This document shows, piece after piece, positions 35,631 through 45,231 of a stretch of DNA of 64,000 bases. Source of the DNA: Faecalimonas sp. Lineage in GTDB: Bacteria > Bacillota > Clostridia > Lachnospirales > Lachnospiraceae. The stretch spans positions 140,971 through 204,970 of the forward strand of contig JARICA010000009.1 in assembly GCA_029264305.1 (NCBI GenBank), read 5' to 3'. Below the pieces are notes generated by a model that was not told where the DNA came from, did no database searches, and worked only from the letters and a program-made list of their open reading frames with translations. Within the stretch, counting starts at the first letter, position 1. Each line of letters opens with the position of its first letter. The translations under genes were made by a program, and so were the position numbers.

Positions 35631-38020
35631 AAAAACCTCCTCTTGTAGTTGAAAAAAATAATAAATAGTATGAAAGAAAGACCACTTATAATAAGACCTA
35701 GTCGTTTTGTTGGTGCGTGAAATACAATTGAAATGGTGTGAGTTCCTTTGTCTATAGGAAATCCAACAAAGCAGGTATTTACTTTTTCAACAGGTATATT
35801 TTTCCCATCGATATAAGCTGTAAATCCTTTTTCATATGGTATAGATGTAATAAGATAACCATTGTTTGATACTTTTACATTTCCTTTTAAAACTTCTTTC
35901 TTTATGTTTTTTGTTAATTTAACTGTGTCGACAGTTTTGTTCCTTCTCTGTATATAAGTATACGGGAGAGAATAGAGTTGCACATGTTTGATTTGATAAT
36001 CCCCTCTAGAGGCATTTATATGCAGCTCTTTTATTGGATTGTTTGACGAAAGAACATAAGTAAAAGTTGTATTGTTGTTTGGGTAATTTGCATCTTTACC
36101 AGATAGTTTGTTTCGTATGCCGTTAATATCTATAATAACTTCTTTACTATCTTTTCTATCGATATCAAAAGAAAGAAGAAGTACTTGGTTTTTATATTCT
36201 TTTGGCAAAGAAACGGTTTGATTTTTATTATTTTTTATTGTAAAAGAAAAATTTTCTTTTTGCATTCTTTTTTTGAAATCCATTTTGTTGGTATTCACAA
36301 CTGCTGATTGTGTTAGAACATCTATATTTTCTGGATAAGATAATTTTGCAAACTCTTTTTCGCTATAGAGCGTATTTGTGACATAAGCAAAAGGCATAGA
36401 ATCTTCGGTTTTAGCAAGCACAATTCCGTTCCTTTTTTTGATAATGTTGTATCCAATCGGAAGTGTTTTTTCTTTACTCTCCATTGTTGTTACATGCATT
36501 AGATGTTGAAACAAAATATTCGGGTTTGATGAAAGTACCACTCGATTGCGAATACTGATTGGATTTTTCATATAATCATAATAGAAAGTATTGTATTCTC
36601 CATTGGAAAGAGAAGAATACATGGTTGTTTTATAAGTATTTGCACTAAAAATGTCGTTTACGTTTAGAAGTCCTGTAGTAGTGTCTAAAAATCTTCCGGT
36701 GTAAGTAGAACAAAGAGTACTTAACTCATTATTTGAAAAAATTTTTTTTTCTTTTGTAGGATATATTTCTGTTCCGTTTAATTGTATACAAATTATGAAT
36801 GGAAGTATACAGGAAAGAAATAGGTATACAGTGTTTCTTTTTTGATAGAAAAGAACGAGAAAAACAAGACTAACTACAATATCTAAAAAGATTGGAAGAT
36901 TCGTTTTTCTATGGTCGAATAAATAAATGGTTAAAACAGGTATTACAGCAAAGAAAAGAGGGTAAAAATGTAATTTCTTTTCTGAATAGTATATTTCCTG
37001 TAATGTTTTAGCAAAAACATATAAGATAAAAGGGAGAAAAACAAGGTAAATTTTGTAACGTACATATAATGTTCCATTTAGTATATAAGCAACAAGATTA
37101 CTAGATAGGCAAACTAAAAGGGTAGCTCCCATTTTTTTTGTTCGGCTATATTGTAGTGAAAGAATTAATACAAAAAGGACAATTATTGTAAGCCCAGCTC
37201 CGTAAGAGTAGTATAAAAGACCTCTTAAAGAAGGAGTGACACCTAATATTTCAATTAAAGAAAGGGAATTACCTTTATCTTTTTTTATATGCATCATATA
37301 GTATGCAGTTGGTAGAAGAAGAACTGCGCACATTCCGATTCCTATGGATATGGCTAGTGCATATTTTGCAATGAAAGATTTTTTTTCTGTTTTGTTTCCT
37401 AATTGAAAGAAAAAATAAACTGTACAAAGAATAATTGCTGTTACACTAAAAAAATAACTATGTAAAATAATAAGTGCAACGGATAAAGGAATCCATCGTA
37501 TTTTTTTTGTTTCCAAAAAGTTATCTATAGCGAGTAATGTACAAAATAAATAAGGCATGTAGTTGATAAACATAATTTGTCTGTGACTTTGGAATAAAAG
37601 AGAAGATGTTGCTAATAAAAGTGCAGAAACAAAGCAAATTTCTTTTTGTATGTTGTGTCTTTTTAACCAAATAAAGCAAAGATTAACACTTACAATATAT
37701 TCTAGGATAATGTAAGTGACAACAATATATTCCATAGATACGGAAGGGAATAAATAACTGATTAGTACATCTAAGCGAAAAAGGCCATAATAGGACAATG
37801 CGTAAATGTTTACTCCACTACCTAGGTGTGGGGCATAATCTGGAAAAAGTTGTCCGTTTTTAAAAAAGAGTGTGCGAAAATATTCTGCGATTTTAATATG
37901 TTGTTGTGCCCAATCTATCATGGAGCCAAAAGCTGTATTGTTTGGCCAAATAATAAAGATAAGAATACTGGCAAAAACAGTTAAAAATATATAAGGATAA
38001 AATTTTTGTGATTTTTTCAT
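35612..38020 (-). CDS. YfhO family membrane protein
   Basis: Multi-TM ~800 aa protein with DYAPHLGSGVNIYALSYYGLFRLDVLISYLFP and SIPYEKGFTAYIDGKNIPVEKVNTCFVGFPIDKGTHTI near the C-terminus. Confidence 0.88.
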   Translation of the reverse strand: MKKSQKFYPYIFLTVFASILIFIIWPNNTAFGSMIDWAQQHIKIAEYFRTLFFKNGQLFPDYAPHLGSGVNIYALSYYGLFRLDVLISYLFPSVSMEYIVVTYIILEYIVSVNLCFIWLKRHNIQKEICFVSALLLATSSLLFQSHRQIMFINYMPYLFCTLLAIDNFLETKKIRWIPLSVALIILHSYFFSVTAIILCTVYFFFQLGNKTEKKSFIAKYALAISIGIGMCAVLLLPTAYYMMHIKKDKGNSLSLIEILGVTPSLRGLLYYSYGAGLTIIVLFVLILSLQYSRTKKMGATLLVCLSSNLVAYILNGTLYVRYKIYLVFLPFILYVFAKTLQEIYYSEKKLHFYPLFFAVIPVLTIYLFDHRKTNLPIFLDIVVSLVFLVLFYQKRNTVYLFLSCILPFIICIQLNGTEIYPTKEKKIFSNNELSTLCSTYTGRFLDTTTGLLNVNDIFSANTYKTTMYSSLSNGEYNTFYYDYMKNPISIRNRVVLSSNPNILFQHLMHVTTMESKEKTLPIGYNIIKKRNGIVLAKTEDSMPFAYVTNTLYSEKEFAKLSYPENIDVLTQSAVVNTNKMDFKKRMQKENFSFTIKNNKNQTVSLPKEYKNQVLLLSFDIDRKDSKEVIIDINGIRNKLSGKDANYPNNNTTFTYVLSSNNPIKELHINASRGDYQIKHVQLYSLPYTYIQRRNKTVDTVKLTKNIKKEVLKGNVKVSNNGYLITSIPYEKGFTAYIDGKNIPVEKVNTCFVGFPIDKGTHTISIVFHAPTKRLGLIISGLSFILFIIFFNYKRRFLWKRKH

Positions 38021-38065
38021 ATATAATTTTCCTCCCTCATTTCTGTATCATATTATGACAGATGA

Positions 38066-38139
38066 ATCTTAAGAACGGATTGAATAGAATGACGAATATT
38101 CTTAAAATTACCACCCTATTTCTTAATACTTCTTAAGAA
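38066..38139. repeat. Four TTCTTAA-like direct repeats in a divergent intergenic region
   Basis: ATCTTAA 38066, TTCTTAA 38099, TTCTTAA 38120, TTCTTAA 38130. Confidence 0.7.
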
Positions 38140-38197
38140 ATAAAAGTTTATATGCGAAAAGAAGAAAAATATGTATAATAAAGAAGGAGGATAGCAA

Positions 38198-40579
38198 ATG
38201 AATGAGAAAAATATATTAGGTCAATTAGATAGACTATTTCAGGAAAAAAGAATTTCAGAAGTAGAACCATTTTTAACAGGAAGTATTGAGTATGCGAAAA
38301 AAGAAGACGATAAACAATTGCTATTAAGTCTTTATAATGAACTAACAGGATATTATCGAAGCGTTGGGAAAACGGAGGAAGCAATTAAAAATGGTCGTAA
38401 GGCAGAAGCGGTAATTGAAGAATTAGAACTTTATAATACAAAATTTCATGCAACAACACTTGTAAATTTAGCAACAGCATATCGTTCTGCTGGAAAACAT
38501 AAAACATCTTTAGAAATTTATCAGAAAGCTCAGTGTATTTATGAAAATGTGCTTACGGAATCAGATGTAAACAAAGCCGGACTTTATAATAATATGAGCA
38601 TGGCATATCAAGGGTTAGGAGAGTATAGAAAAGCAATTAAATGTTTAAATACTGCATTAAAAATTGTTAAAAGTTTACCTAAATGCGAACAAGAGGTTGC
38701 ATCCACGTACATAAATTTTTCAACTGTATATTTTGAAATGAAAAATTATGAAGAAGGAATATTAGCTTTGCAGGAAGCGTTGAAAATATATGAAAATAAA
38801 GGGGAAAAAGATTCTCATTATTCGGCTCTTCTTGCCTCGTTAGCACATGGGTATTATTTGAAAAAAGATTTAGAAAAATCAGTGGAATATTATACAAAAG
38901 CTTTAAAAGAAATATTAGAATTTCATGGAGAATGTGAAAGTTATTCAATTACTTGTGAAAATTGCGCAATTGTACTAGAAGAAAGTGGTTTTTTGCAACA
39001 AGCTGAATATCTTCGAAAAAAAGCAAAAGATGCGCGAATAAAACAAAAAAGAAATAAAGGAATGGACATTTCTCGTATGTATTATGAAAAATACGGTGAA
39101 AAAATGTTGCGAGAAAAATTTCCAGAGTGTTTTTCTAGGATAACGGTTGGACTTATAGGACATGGATCGGAATGTTTTGGCTTTGATGATATATATTCCA
39201 CAGATCATGATTTTGGTCCTGCGTTTTGTGTTTGGTTAGAGGAAACAGATGCTGAAAAATATGCAAAAGAGATGAAAGAAGAGTATGAAAAACTTCCAAA
39301 ATCTTTTGGAAATATTCCGGCTAGAGAAATAAGTGCTCACGGAGAAAATAGAATCGGTATTTTGAAGGTTTCCACATTTTATGAAGAATTTTTGGGAAAG
39401 AAATTGTATGAAGTTTTATTATTGCCTCAAAATTATACGATAGAAGAAAAAGAGAATGCATGGGCTTCTGTTCCTGAAACAGCTTTGGCTCAGGTGACTG
39501 CAGGAGAAATTTTTAAAGATGGAGAAGGAACATTTTCTTACGTACAAAGGGAGTTGCAAAAAGGGTATCCATACGGATTGAAAATACGTAAAATTGCACA
39601 GATGACAGCGTTGACTGCGCAAGCTGGACAGTATAATTATCTTCGATGTGCGAAACGAGGAGAATATGCTGCGTCAGAAATGGCACTTCGCGAATTTGTC
39701 CAAGCAAGTTCTAATTTGATTTATTTGTTAAACAATACATTTATGCCTTATTACAAATGGATGTTTCGAAAAATGAAAACACTTCCTAAATTATCTGAAG
39801 CAAAAGAATATTATGATCAGTTATTTATTGCACAGACAGTTGAAGAAAAAAGTGAGATTATTGAAGAAATCTGTTCCATTATTTTGAAAGAATTAAAAAA
39901 ACAAAATTTAACGGAAGGCGAAGAAAGCTTTTTGGAAATTCATGTAGAAAGAATATTGCGGAGGGATAGCAAAATGAATATAATGGAAAAAATTGTAGAA
40001 TTAGAGTGGGAAATGTTTCAAAAGGTAAGAAATACAGGAGGGAGAGCTTCGTGTCAAGATGATTTTGAAACATTTGATATTATGAGAAAAAGTCAGTTTT
40101 CAGTATGGAGAGAAGATGTATTAAATTCTTATTGGAAAGATTTGACAGAGGGAGAAAAACAAGGTCGTAATTTAATTATGGAAAAATATGCTTATATGAT
40201 GGAAAGTTCATCAAAAGAAGAATACGAGACAATTAAAGATGATTTACCATTAGTTTCGGAAGAAAAAGCGAAAATAATAGAAGGGGTTGTTTCTATACAA
40301 GTAGAATGGAGAGAGGAGTTTGCAAGTAATTACCCATATTTGTCTAAACAAGCGAGATTGATTCACACATCAGAGGATGAAGAAAATAATATTTCTTTTG
40401 AAACGTATTTACGAGGGGAATTAAAAACATATTCATTAGAAACTCTTGTTAGATATGCAGCAATGGTCGTGGATTTCGCGAAACAGGGAATAAATATGGT
40501 AGAGGAAATTATGCGTCAAACAACGAAATACTATGGATATGCAACAATAGATGAAGCAGAAGAAAAACAAATAATGTAA
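38198..40579 (+). CDS. TPR - DUF4037 nucleotidyltransferase - DUF4125 fusion protein
   Basis: Multiple TPR units (aa ~40-270); GLIGHGSECFGFDDIYSTDHDFGPAFCVW NTase motif (GSx11DxD); C-terminal MEKIVELEWEMFQKVRNTGGRASCQDDFETFDIMRKSQF typical of DUF4125. Confidence 0.82.
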   Translation: MNEKNILGQLDRLFQEKRISEVEPFLTGSIEYAKKEDDKQLLLSLYNELTGYYRSVGKTEEAIKNGRKAEAVIEELELYNTKFHATTLVNLATAYRSAGKHKTSLEIYQKAQCIYENVLTESDVNKAGLYNNMSMAYQGLGEYRKAIKCLNTALKIVKSLPKCEQEVASTYINFSTVYFEMKNYEEGILALQEALKIYENKGEKDSHYSALLASLAHGYYLKKDLEKSVEYYTKALKEILEFHGECESYSITCENCAIVLEESGFLQQAEYLRKKAKDARIKQKRNKGMDISRMYYEKYGEKMLREKFPECFSRITVGLIGHGSECFGFDDIYSTDHDFGPAFCVWLEETDAEKYAKEMKEEYEKLPKSFGNIPAREISAHGENRIGILKVSTFYEEFLGKKLYEVLLLPQNYTIEEKENAWASVPETALAQVTAGEIFKDGEGTFSYVQRELQKGYPYGLKIRKIAQMTALTAQAGQYNYLRCAKRGEYAASEMALREFVQASSNLIYLLNNTFMPYYKWMFRKMKTLPKLSEAKEYYDQLFIAQTVEEKSEIIEEICSIILKELKKQNLTEGEESFLEIHVERILRRDSKMNIMEKIVELEWEMFQKVRNTGGRASCQDDFETFDIMRKSQFSVWREDVLNSYWKDLTEGEKQGRNLIMEKYAYMMESSSKEEYETIKDDLPLVSEEKAKIIEGVVSIQVEWREEFASNYPYLSKQARLIHTSEDEENNISFETYLRGELKTYSLETLVRYAAMVVDFAKQGINMVEEIMRQTTKYYGYATIDEAEEKQIM

Positions 40580-40626
40580 AAAGAGCGTTATGCTTTTACT
40601 AACTAGGTAAGAGCATAACGCTTTTA
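40577..40626. terminator. Strong hairpin, bidirectional terminator
   Basis: AAAAAGAGCGTTATGCT...AGCATAACGCTTTTAAAA. Confidence 0.8.
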
Positions 40627-40632
40627 AAATTT

Positions 40633-42270
40633 TTAGTTATCTTCTTCAGAATTATCCATAGAGTAAGTTTGACGTTTTCTTGCCATTTCGTCACTTGCGA
40701 GATATTCATCGTAAGTTGTAATTTTGTCGATTAACTTTCCGCCAGGAACGATTTCCATAATACGATTTGCAGTTGTCTGTACAATTTGGTGATCTCGAGA
40801 AGCAAACAAGATTACACCAGGAAACTTAATCAAACCATTATTTAAAGCAGTGATTGATTCCATGTCTAAGTGGTCGGTAGGTTCGTCTAAGATAAGGATA
40901 TTTGCTCCAGAAATCATCATTTTCGATAAAAGACATCTAACTTTTTCACCACCAGAAAGAACTTTAACTTTTTTAACCCCATCTTCGCCAGCAAAAAGCA
41001 TTCGTCCTAAGAAACCACGAACATAAGTTGCATCTTTATTTTCTGAATATTGTGTAAGCCAATCAACAATAGTATAATCGTTATCAAATTCTTTGGAACT
41101 ATCTTTAGGGAAGTATGCTTGTGTAGTTGTGACTCCCCATTTGTAAGTGCCTTCATCAGCTTCCATTTCACCGGCTAAAATTTTGAACAATACTGTTTTA
41201 GCTGCTTCGTTTCCTCCGACAAATGCAACTTTTTCTTCGCGAGTAATTGTAAATGATAAATTATCTAAAACTTTTACACCGTCAATTGTTTTGGAAAGGT
41301 TTTCGACGGTGAGAACTTCATTTCCAATTTCACGATTTGGTCTAAAATCAATATAAGGATACTTACGACTAGATGGGCGAATATCGTCAAGTTGAATTTT
41401 TTCCAAAGCTTTTTTACGCGATGTTGCTTGTTTTGATTTTGAAGCGTTGGCACTGAAACGAGAAATAAATTCTTGTAATTCTTTGATTTTTTCTTCTTTT
41501 TTACGATTGGCTTCTTTCATTTGGCGAATAATCAACTGGCTTGATTCGTACCAAAAATCATAATTACCTGCATAAAGTTGAATTTTACCATAATCAATAT
41601 CTGCAATTTGTGTACAAACTTTATTTAAAAAGTATCTATCGTGAGATACAACAATAACTGTATTGTCAAAATTAATTAAGAATTCTTCAAGCCATGCGAT
41701 TGCATCTAAATCTAAATGGTTTGTAGGCTCATCAAGAAGAAGAATGTCTGGATTTCCAAATAAAGCCTGTGCGAGAAGCACCTTAACTTTTTCTGCGCCT
41801 GTTAAATCTTTCAAATATTTATAATGTAAATCTGTTTCAATTCCTAATCCGTTTAGTAAAGTGGCAGCATCTGATTCTGCTTCCCAGCCGTTCATAGAAG
41901 CAAATTCTCCTTCTAACTCACTTGCCTTCATTCCGTCTTCGTCAGTAAAGTCTTCCTTAGCGTAAATTTCTTCCTTTTCTTTCATGATTTCATATAATCT
42001 TGCATTTCCCATGATAACAGTATCAAGGACAAGATAATCGTCATATTTAAAATGATCTTGTTGCAAGAATGAGAGACGTTCGCCAGGGGAGATAACAACT
42101 TCACCGCTTGTTGGTTCGATTTGTCCTGAAAGTATTTTTAAGAAAGTAGATTTCCCTGCACCGTTGGCACCGATCATTCCGTAACAGTTACCTGCAGTAA
42201 ATTTAATGTTTACATCTTCAAACAAGGCTTTTTTACCAAGACGTAATGTGACATTGTTTGCACTAATCAT
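40633..42270 (-). CDS. ABC-F family ATP-binding protein (YkpA/YbiT type)
   Basis: GANGAGKSTFLKIL, LLDEPTNHLDLDAIAWLEEFL, second NBD with LSGGEKVRCLLSKMM and LILDEPTDHLDMESITALNNGL. Confidence 0.93.
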   Translation of the reverse strand: MISANNVTLRLGKKALFEDVNIKFTAGNCYGMIGANGAGKSTFLKILSGQIEPTSGEVVISPGERLSFLQQDHFKYDDYLVLDTVIMGNARLYEIMKEKEEIYAKEDFTDEDGMKASELEGEFASMNGWEAESDAATLLNGLGIETDLHYKYLKDLTGAEKVKVLLAQALFGNPDILLLDEPTNHLDLDAIAWLEEFLINFDNTVIVVSHDRYFLNKVCTQIADIDYGKIQLYAGNYDFWYESSQLIIRQMKEANRKKEEKIKELQEFISRFSANASKSKQATSRKKALEKIQLDDIRPSSRKYPYIDFRPNREIGNEVLTVENLSKTIDGVKVLDNLSFTITREEKVAFVGGNEAAKTVLFKILAGEMEADEGTYKWGVTTTQAYFPKDSSKEFDNDYTIVDWLTQYSENKDATYVRGFLGRMLFAGEDGVKKVKVLSGGEKVRCLLSKMMISGANILILDEPTDHLDMESITALNNGLIKFPGVILFASRDHQIVQTTANRIMEIVPGGKLIDKITTYDEYLASDEMARKRQTYSMDNSEEDN

Positions 42271-42453
42271 AATGATTCTCCTTTATTATAAAATATTGTT
42301 TCTTAAATAATAGTATTCCAACGCTTATCTTAGCATGAGAGTGGTAAAATGGCAAGGTTTACAAAAAGTTTAGGAAAAAATAATGGGAAGAGGTATGCAT
42401 AAATAAGAAAAGGGTATATAATTTAGAAAAAATAAAAATGGGGAGTGAAAGAA

Positions 42454-43311
42454 ATGGAAAAAGGAACGTTAATTTTAGAAGGAGGAGCAGTAAGAGGGGT
42501 GTTTACATCAGGTGTGTTGGATTACTTGATAGAAAAGGATATGTATCTATCTCATGTTGTGGGTGTATCTGCAGGAGCGTGTAATGGGGTGAGTTATGTT
42601 TCAAAACAGAAAGAAAGAACAAAAAAATGTATGATACATCAAAAGGAAGAGTATGATTATTATGAAGGAATAAGCGGATTTATTAAAGAAAAGAGCCTAT
42701 TAAATATGGATATGATTTTCGATAAATTTCCTAATGAAATTTATCCATTTGATTACAACACGTATTTTGATTCGGAAATTTTTACAGAATGGGTAACAAC
42801 GAATTGTATTACAGGAAAAGCGGAATATATGGATGATAGAAAGAACAAAGAAAGGCTTATGAAGATATGTAGAGCTTCTAGTAGTATGCCATTAATTTCT
42901 CCGATTGTAAATATAGATGGTGTTCCTTATTTGGATGGGGGATTGGCTGATTCAATTCCAATTAGAAGAGCGATGAAATATGGAAATAGAAAAATAGTTC
43001 TTGTATTAACAAAAAATAAAGGATATAGAAAGAAATTTGTAACAAAGGCTAGAAGAAAATTATATGAGTCTGCTTATAAAAAATATCCTGAGCTGGTGAA
43101 AACATTAATTAAACGTCCAGTAATTTACAATCGAACACTAGAAAAAATTGAGAAATTAGAAGAACAAGGGAAAATTTTTGTTATTCGGCCAGAAGCAATG
43201 ATGATTTCTAGATTGGAAAGAAATGTTGAAAAACAAGAAGAGTTTTATAAATATGGTTATAATGAGATGGAAAAGAAATATGAAGATCTTGTTAAATATC
43301 TAAGACAGTAG
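42454..43311 (+). CDS. Patatin-like phospholipase family protein
   Basis: LILEGGAVRGVFTSGVLD, GVSAGACN (GxSxG), YLDGGLADSIP (DGG). Confidence 0.92.
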   Translation: MEKGTLILEGGAVRGVFTSGVLDYLIEKDMYLSHVVGVSAGACNGVSYVSKQKERTKKCMIHQKEEYDYYEGISGFIKEKSLLNMDMIFDKFPNEIYPFDYNTYFDSEIFTEWVTTNCITGKAEYMDDRKNKERLMKICRASSSMPLISPIVNIDGVPYLDGGLADSIPIRRAMKYGNRKIVLVLTKNKGYRKKFVTKARRKLYESAYKKYPELVKTLIKRPVIYNRTLEKIEKLEEQGKIFVIRPEAMMISRLERNVEKQEEFYKYGYNEMEKKYEDLVKYLRQ

Positions 43312-43312
43312 T

Positions 43313-43345
43313 AGGGGAGTACCAAATTGTACTCCCCATTATTTT
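43313..43345. terminator. Intrinsic terminator
   Basis: GGGGAGTAC-CAAATT-GTACTCCCC followed by T-rich. Confidence 0.7.
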
Positions 43346-43347
43346 GG

Positions 43348-44091
43348 TTAGTTATATAAAACCTCTTGTAGATATAGTCCTTTTGGATCACATGGGACGC
43401 TAGATTGCGTTGTGGAATTTGTATTGAAAATTTCTTCGATTTCTTCTTTTTTACGATTTCCAAGACCAATATCAATTAATGTGCCAATAATCATACGAGC
43501 CATATTATGCAAAAAGTCGTTGGCATGTATAGTAATCTGGATTTCTACATCATCAGAATAGATGTCTATATCATAGATTTCTTTGATAGTGGATTTGTTT
43601 TTCTTTACTGTCGAGAATTTTTTGAAATCATGTTTGCCCACAAGTAAAATAGAGGCTTGTTTCATTATATCTATATCAGGTTTTTTGAATGAATAATAGG
43701 TGTATTTGCGCTCAAACACACTGGGAACTTCTCCAACTGCTATGCGATACATATATATTTTTGATGTGGCATTTAGTGAAGAATGGAATCGTTCTGGTTT
43801 TTCTTCAATATGAGTAATTGCGATATCCATTGGAAGATAACGATTTAGATATTGTTTCATTTCCCAAAGTTTCATATCTGATGTTGTCTTAAAGTTGACA
43901 GTTTGTGCATATGCATGAACACCTACTTCTGTTCTTGCGCCACAGAAAAGTTCGGTGGTTTCATTAGTCATTTTGTGCAATACTTCAATAATTTTGTTGG
44001 AAATCGTATTAGATGATTCGGTTTTTCCTAAACGTTGCCATCCCTGATAGCGACTCCCATCATATTCAAGTGTTAATTTGATATTTCTCAT
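43348..44091 (-). CDS. truA: tRNA pseudouridine synthase A
   Basis: LEYDGSRYQGWQR, GARTEVGVHAYAQ, FLHNMARMIIGTL. Confidence 0.96.
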   Translation of the reverse strand: MRNIKLTLEYDGSRYQGWQRLGKTESSNTISNKIIEVLHKMTNETTELFCGARTEVGVHAYAQTVNFKTTSDMKLWEMKQYLNRYLPMDIAITHIEEKPERFHSSLNATSKIYMYRIAVGEVPSVFERKYTYYSFKKPDIDIMKQASILLVGKHDFKKFSTVKKNKSTIKEIYDIDIYSDDVEIQITIHANDFLHNMARMIIGTLIDIGLGNRKKEEIEEIFNTNSTTQSSVPCDPKGLYLQEVLYN

Positions 44092-44153
44092 AACGGCTCC
44101 TTTGTAAATTGAATTTCTTATAGTATAACAGATGTTGTATATTTCTGTCGATT

Positions 44154-44432
44154 TTATTTTTTCTTGAGAGCAGATTGAATCATTTTTGCTGTTTTGTCAA
44201 TGTTAGTTTGTTCCTCTGAAGATTTTCCTGCTTTCATTAACTCCATAATAAACGAAATTTCGTCTGTAGAAAAACGAATGTTTTCTTTGTTCGCTGTCAT
44301 AATTAGTGAGAGTAGAATGGGGGGCAAATCATTTTTACTTTTCCCATTGGTTTTTGCAATAACATTTTTTAATAGATTTAGTTTAGCAGGATCAATCTCT
44401 TTTAATTTTGGGTGATTAAGCCAATCTTCCAT
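44154..44432 (-). CDS. Hypothetical protein, 92 aa
   Basis: Complete ORF, RBS-like AGGAGAACATTAA; adjacent to 44435-44926. Confidence 0.6.
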   Translation of the reverse strand: MEDWLNHPKLKEIDPAKLNLLKNVIAKTNGKSKNDLPPILLSLIMTANKENIRFSTDEISFIMELMKAGKSSEEQTNIDKTAKMIQSALKKK

Positions 44433-44434
44433 AT

Positions 44435-44926
44435 TTAATGTTCTCCTTTTTCATTGTTTGAATTATTGTTTTCTTGAAACATTGTGCTATACATTTGGAA
44501 CATCTCTTGTTGTTCGGGAGTGAGCATTTCTTTTACCATATCTTTGGGATCAAATGCAGCAGTATCAGATTGTTCATCATTTTGAGAAGTCATTTTTGCC
44601 ATTGCTTGTAGCATTTGCATCATATTAAATACATTTAAAATAGAATCTAGCGAATTTTTTTCCTCTTCAGACAGGTAAGGTCGAATTTCGTCAACGATAT
44701 CTAGGGGTGAAGAAAAAGATTTTTCAAAAGTTTGTGTGTGAATGTTTTGTTGTGAGTGCTGAAAAAAATTTATTGTTCGATGTAACTCTAGAAATCTCAC
44801 AAAAATGGCTAATATATGTTGATTTGATAGAGGGGTATAGGGAATAATTAATTTCATTAATTGTAAATCGCTTGATGAAATTAATTTATCAAATGGCGTT
44901 AGTTTATCGGTTGGTTTTTCTTCCAT
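44435..44926 (-). CDS. Hypothetical protein, 163 aa
   Basis: Complete ORF, AAGGAGTACT upstream of ATG; Met/Gln-rich C-terminus. Confidence 0.6.
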   Translation of the reverse strand: MEEKPTDKLTPFDKLISSSDLQLMKLIIPYTPLSNQHILAIFVRFLELHRTINFFQHSQQNIHTQTFEKSFSSPLDIVDEIRPYLSEEEKNSLDSILNVFNMMQMLQAMAKMTSQNDEQSDTAAFDPKDMVKEMLTPEQQEMFQMYSTMFQENNNSNNEKGEH

Positions 44927-45028
44927 AGTACTCCTTAAAAAGATAGCGTTGTAGATATATATGTATAAAAAAACAAAAATATGAAATGCTCATATAGTAA
45001 TATTAGAAATGGAGAAAGGGGTAAAAAT

Positions 45029-45160
45029 ATGAGAAAACTAATTATTGATGGGAATGCTGTATATGAGCTGGATGAAAATTGCATGTTAAAGAAAAAACTT
45101 TCAGAAAAAAGTGGAAATCAAAAAGAAAAGCAAGAGCAAAATAAAAAAGTGAAGAAATAA
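45029..45160 (+). CDS. Small basic protein, 43 aa (not in ORF track)
   Basis: Manual translation MRKLIIDGNAVYELDENCMLKKKLSEKSGNQKEKQEQNKKVKK*; GGAGAAAGGGG upstream. Confidence 0.6.
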   Translation: MRKLIIDGNAVYELDENCMLKKKLSEKSGNQKEKQEQNKKVKK

Positions 45161-45231
45161 GATGTATAATATAAAGTATTATTTGTGCAATCTTGACAAA
45201 AAAATGATGTTGTTTTCGTAAAAAATAAAAC

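Noticed and set aside
35317-35685. 122-aa minus-strand ORF overlapping gtrA in another frame
   Set aside because: The GtrA frame has strong family motifs; the alternative reads as Cys/Phe-rich noise.
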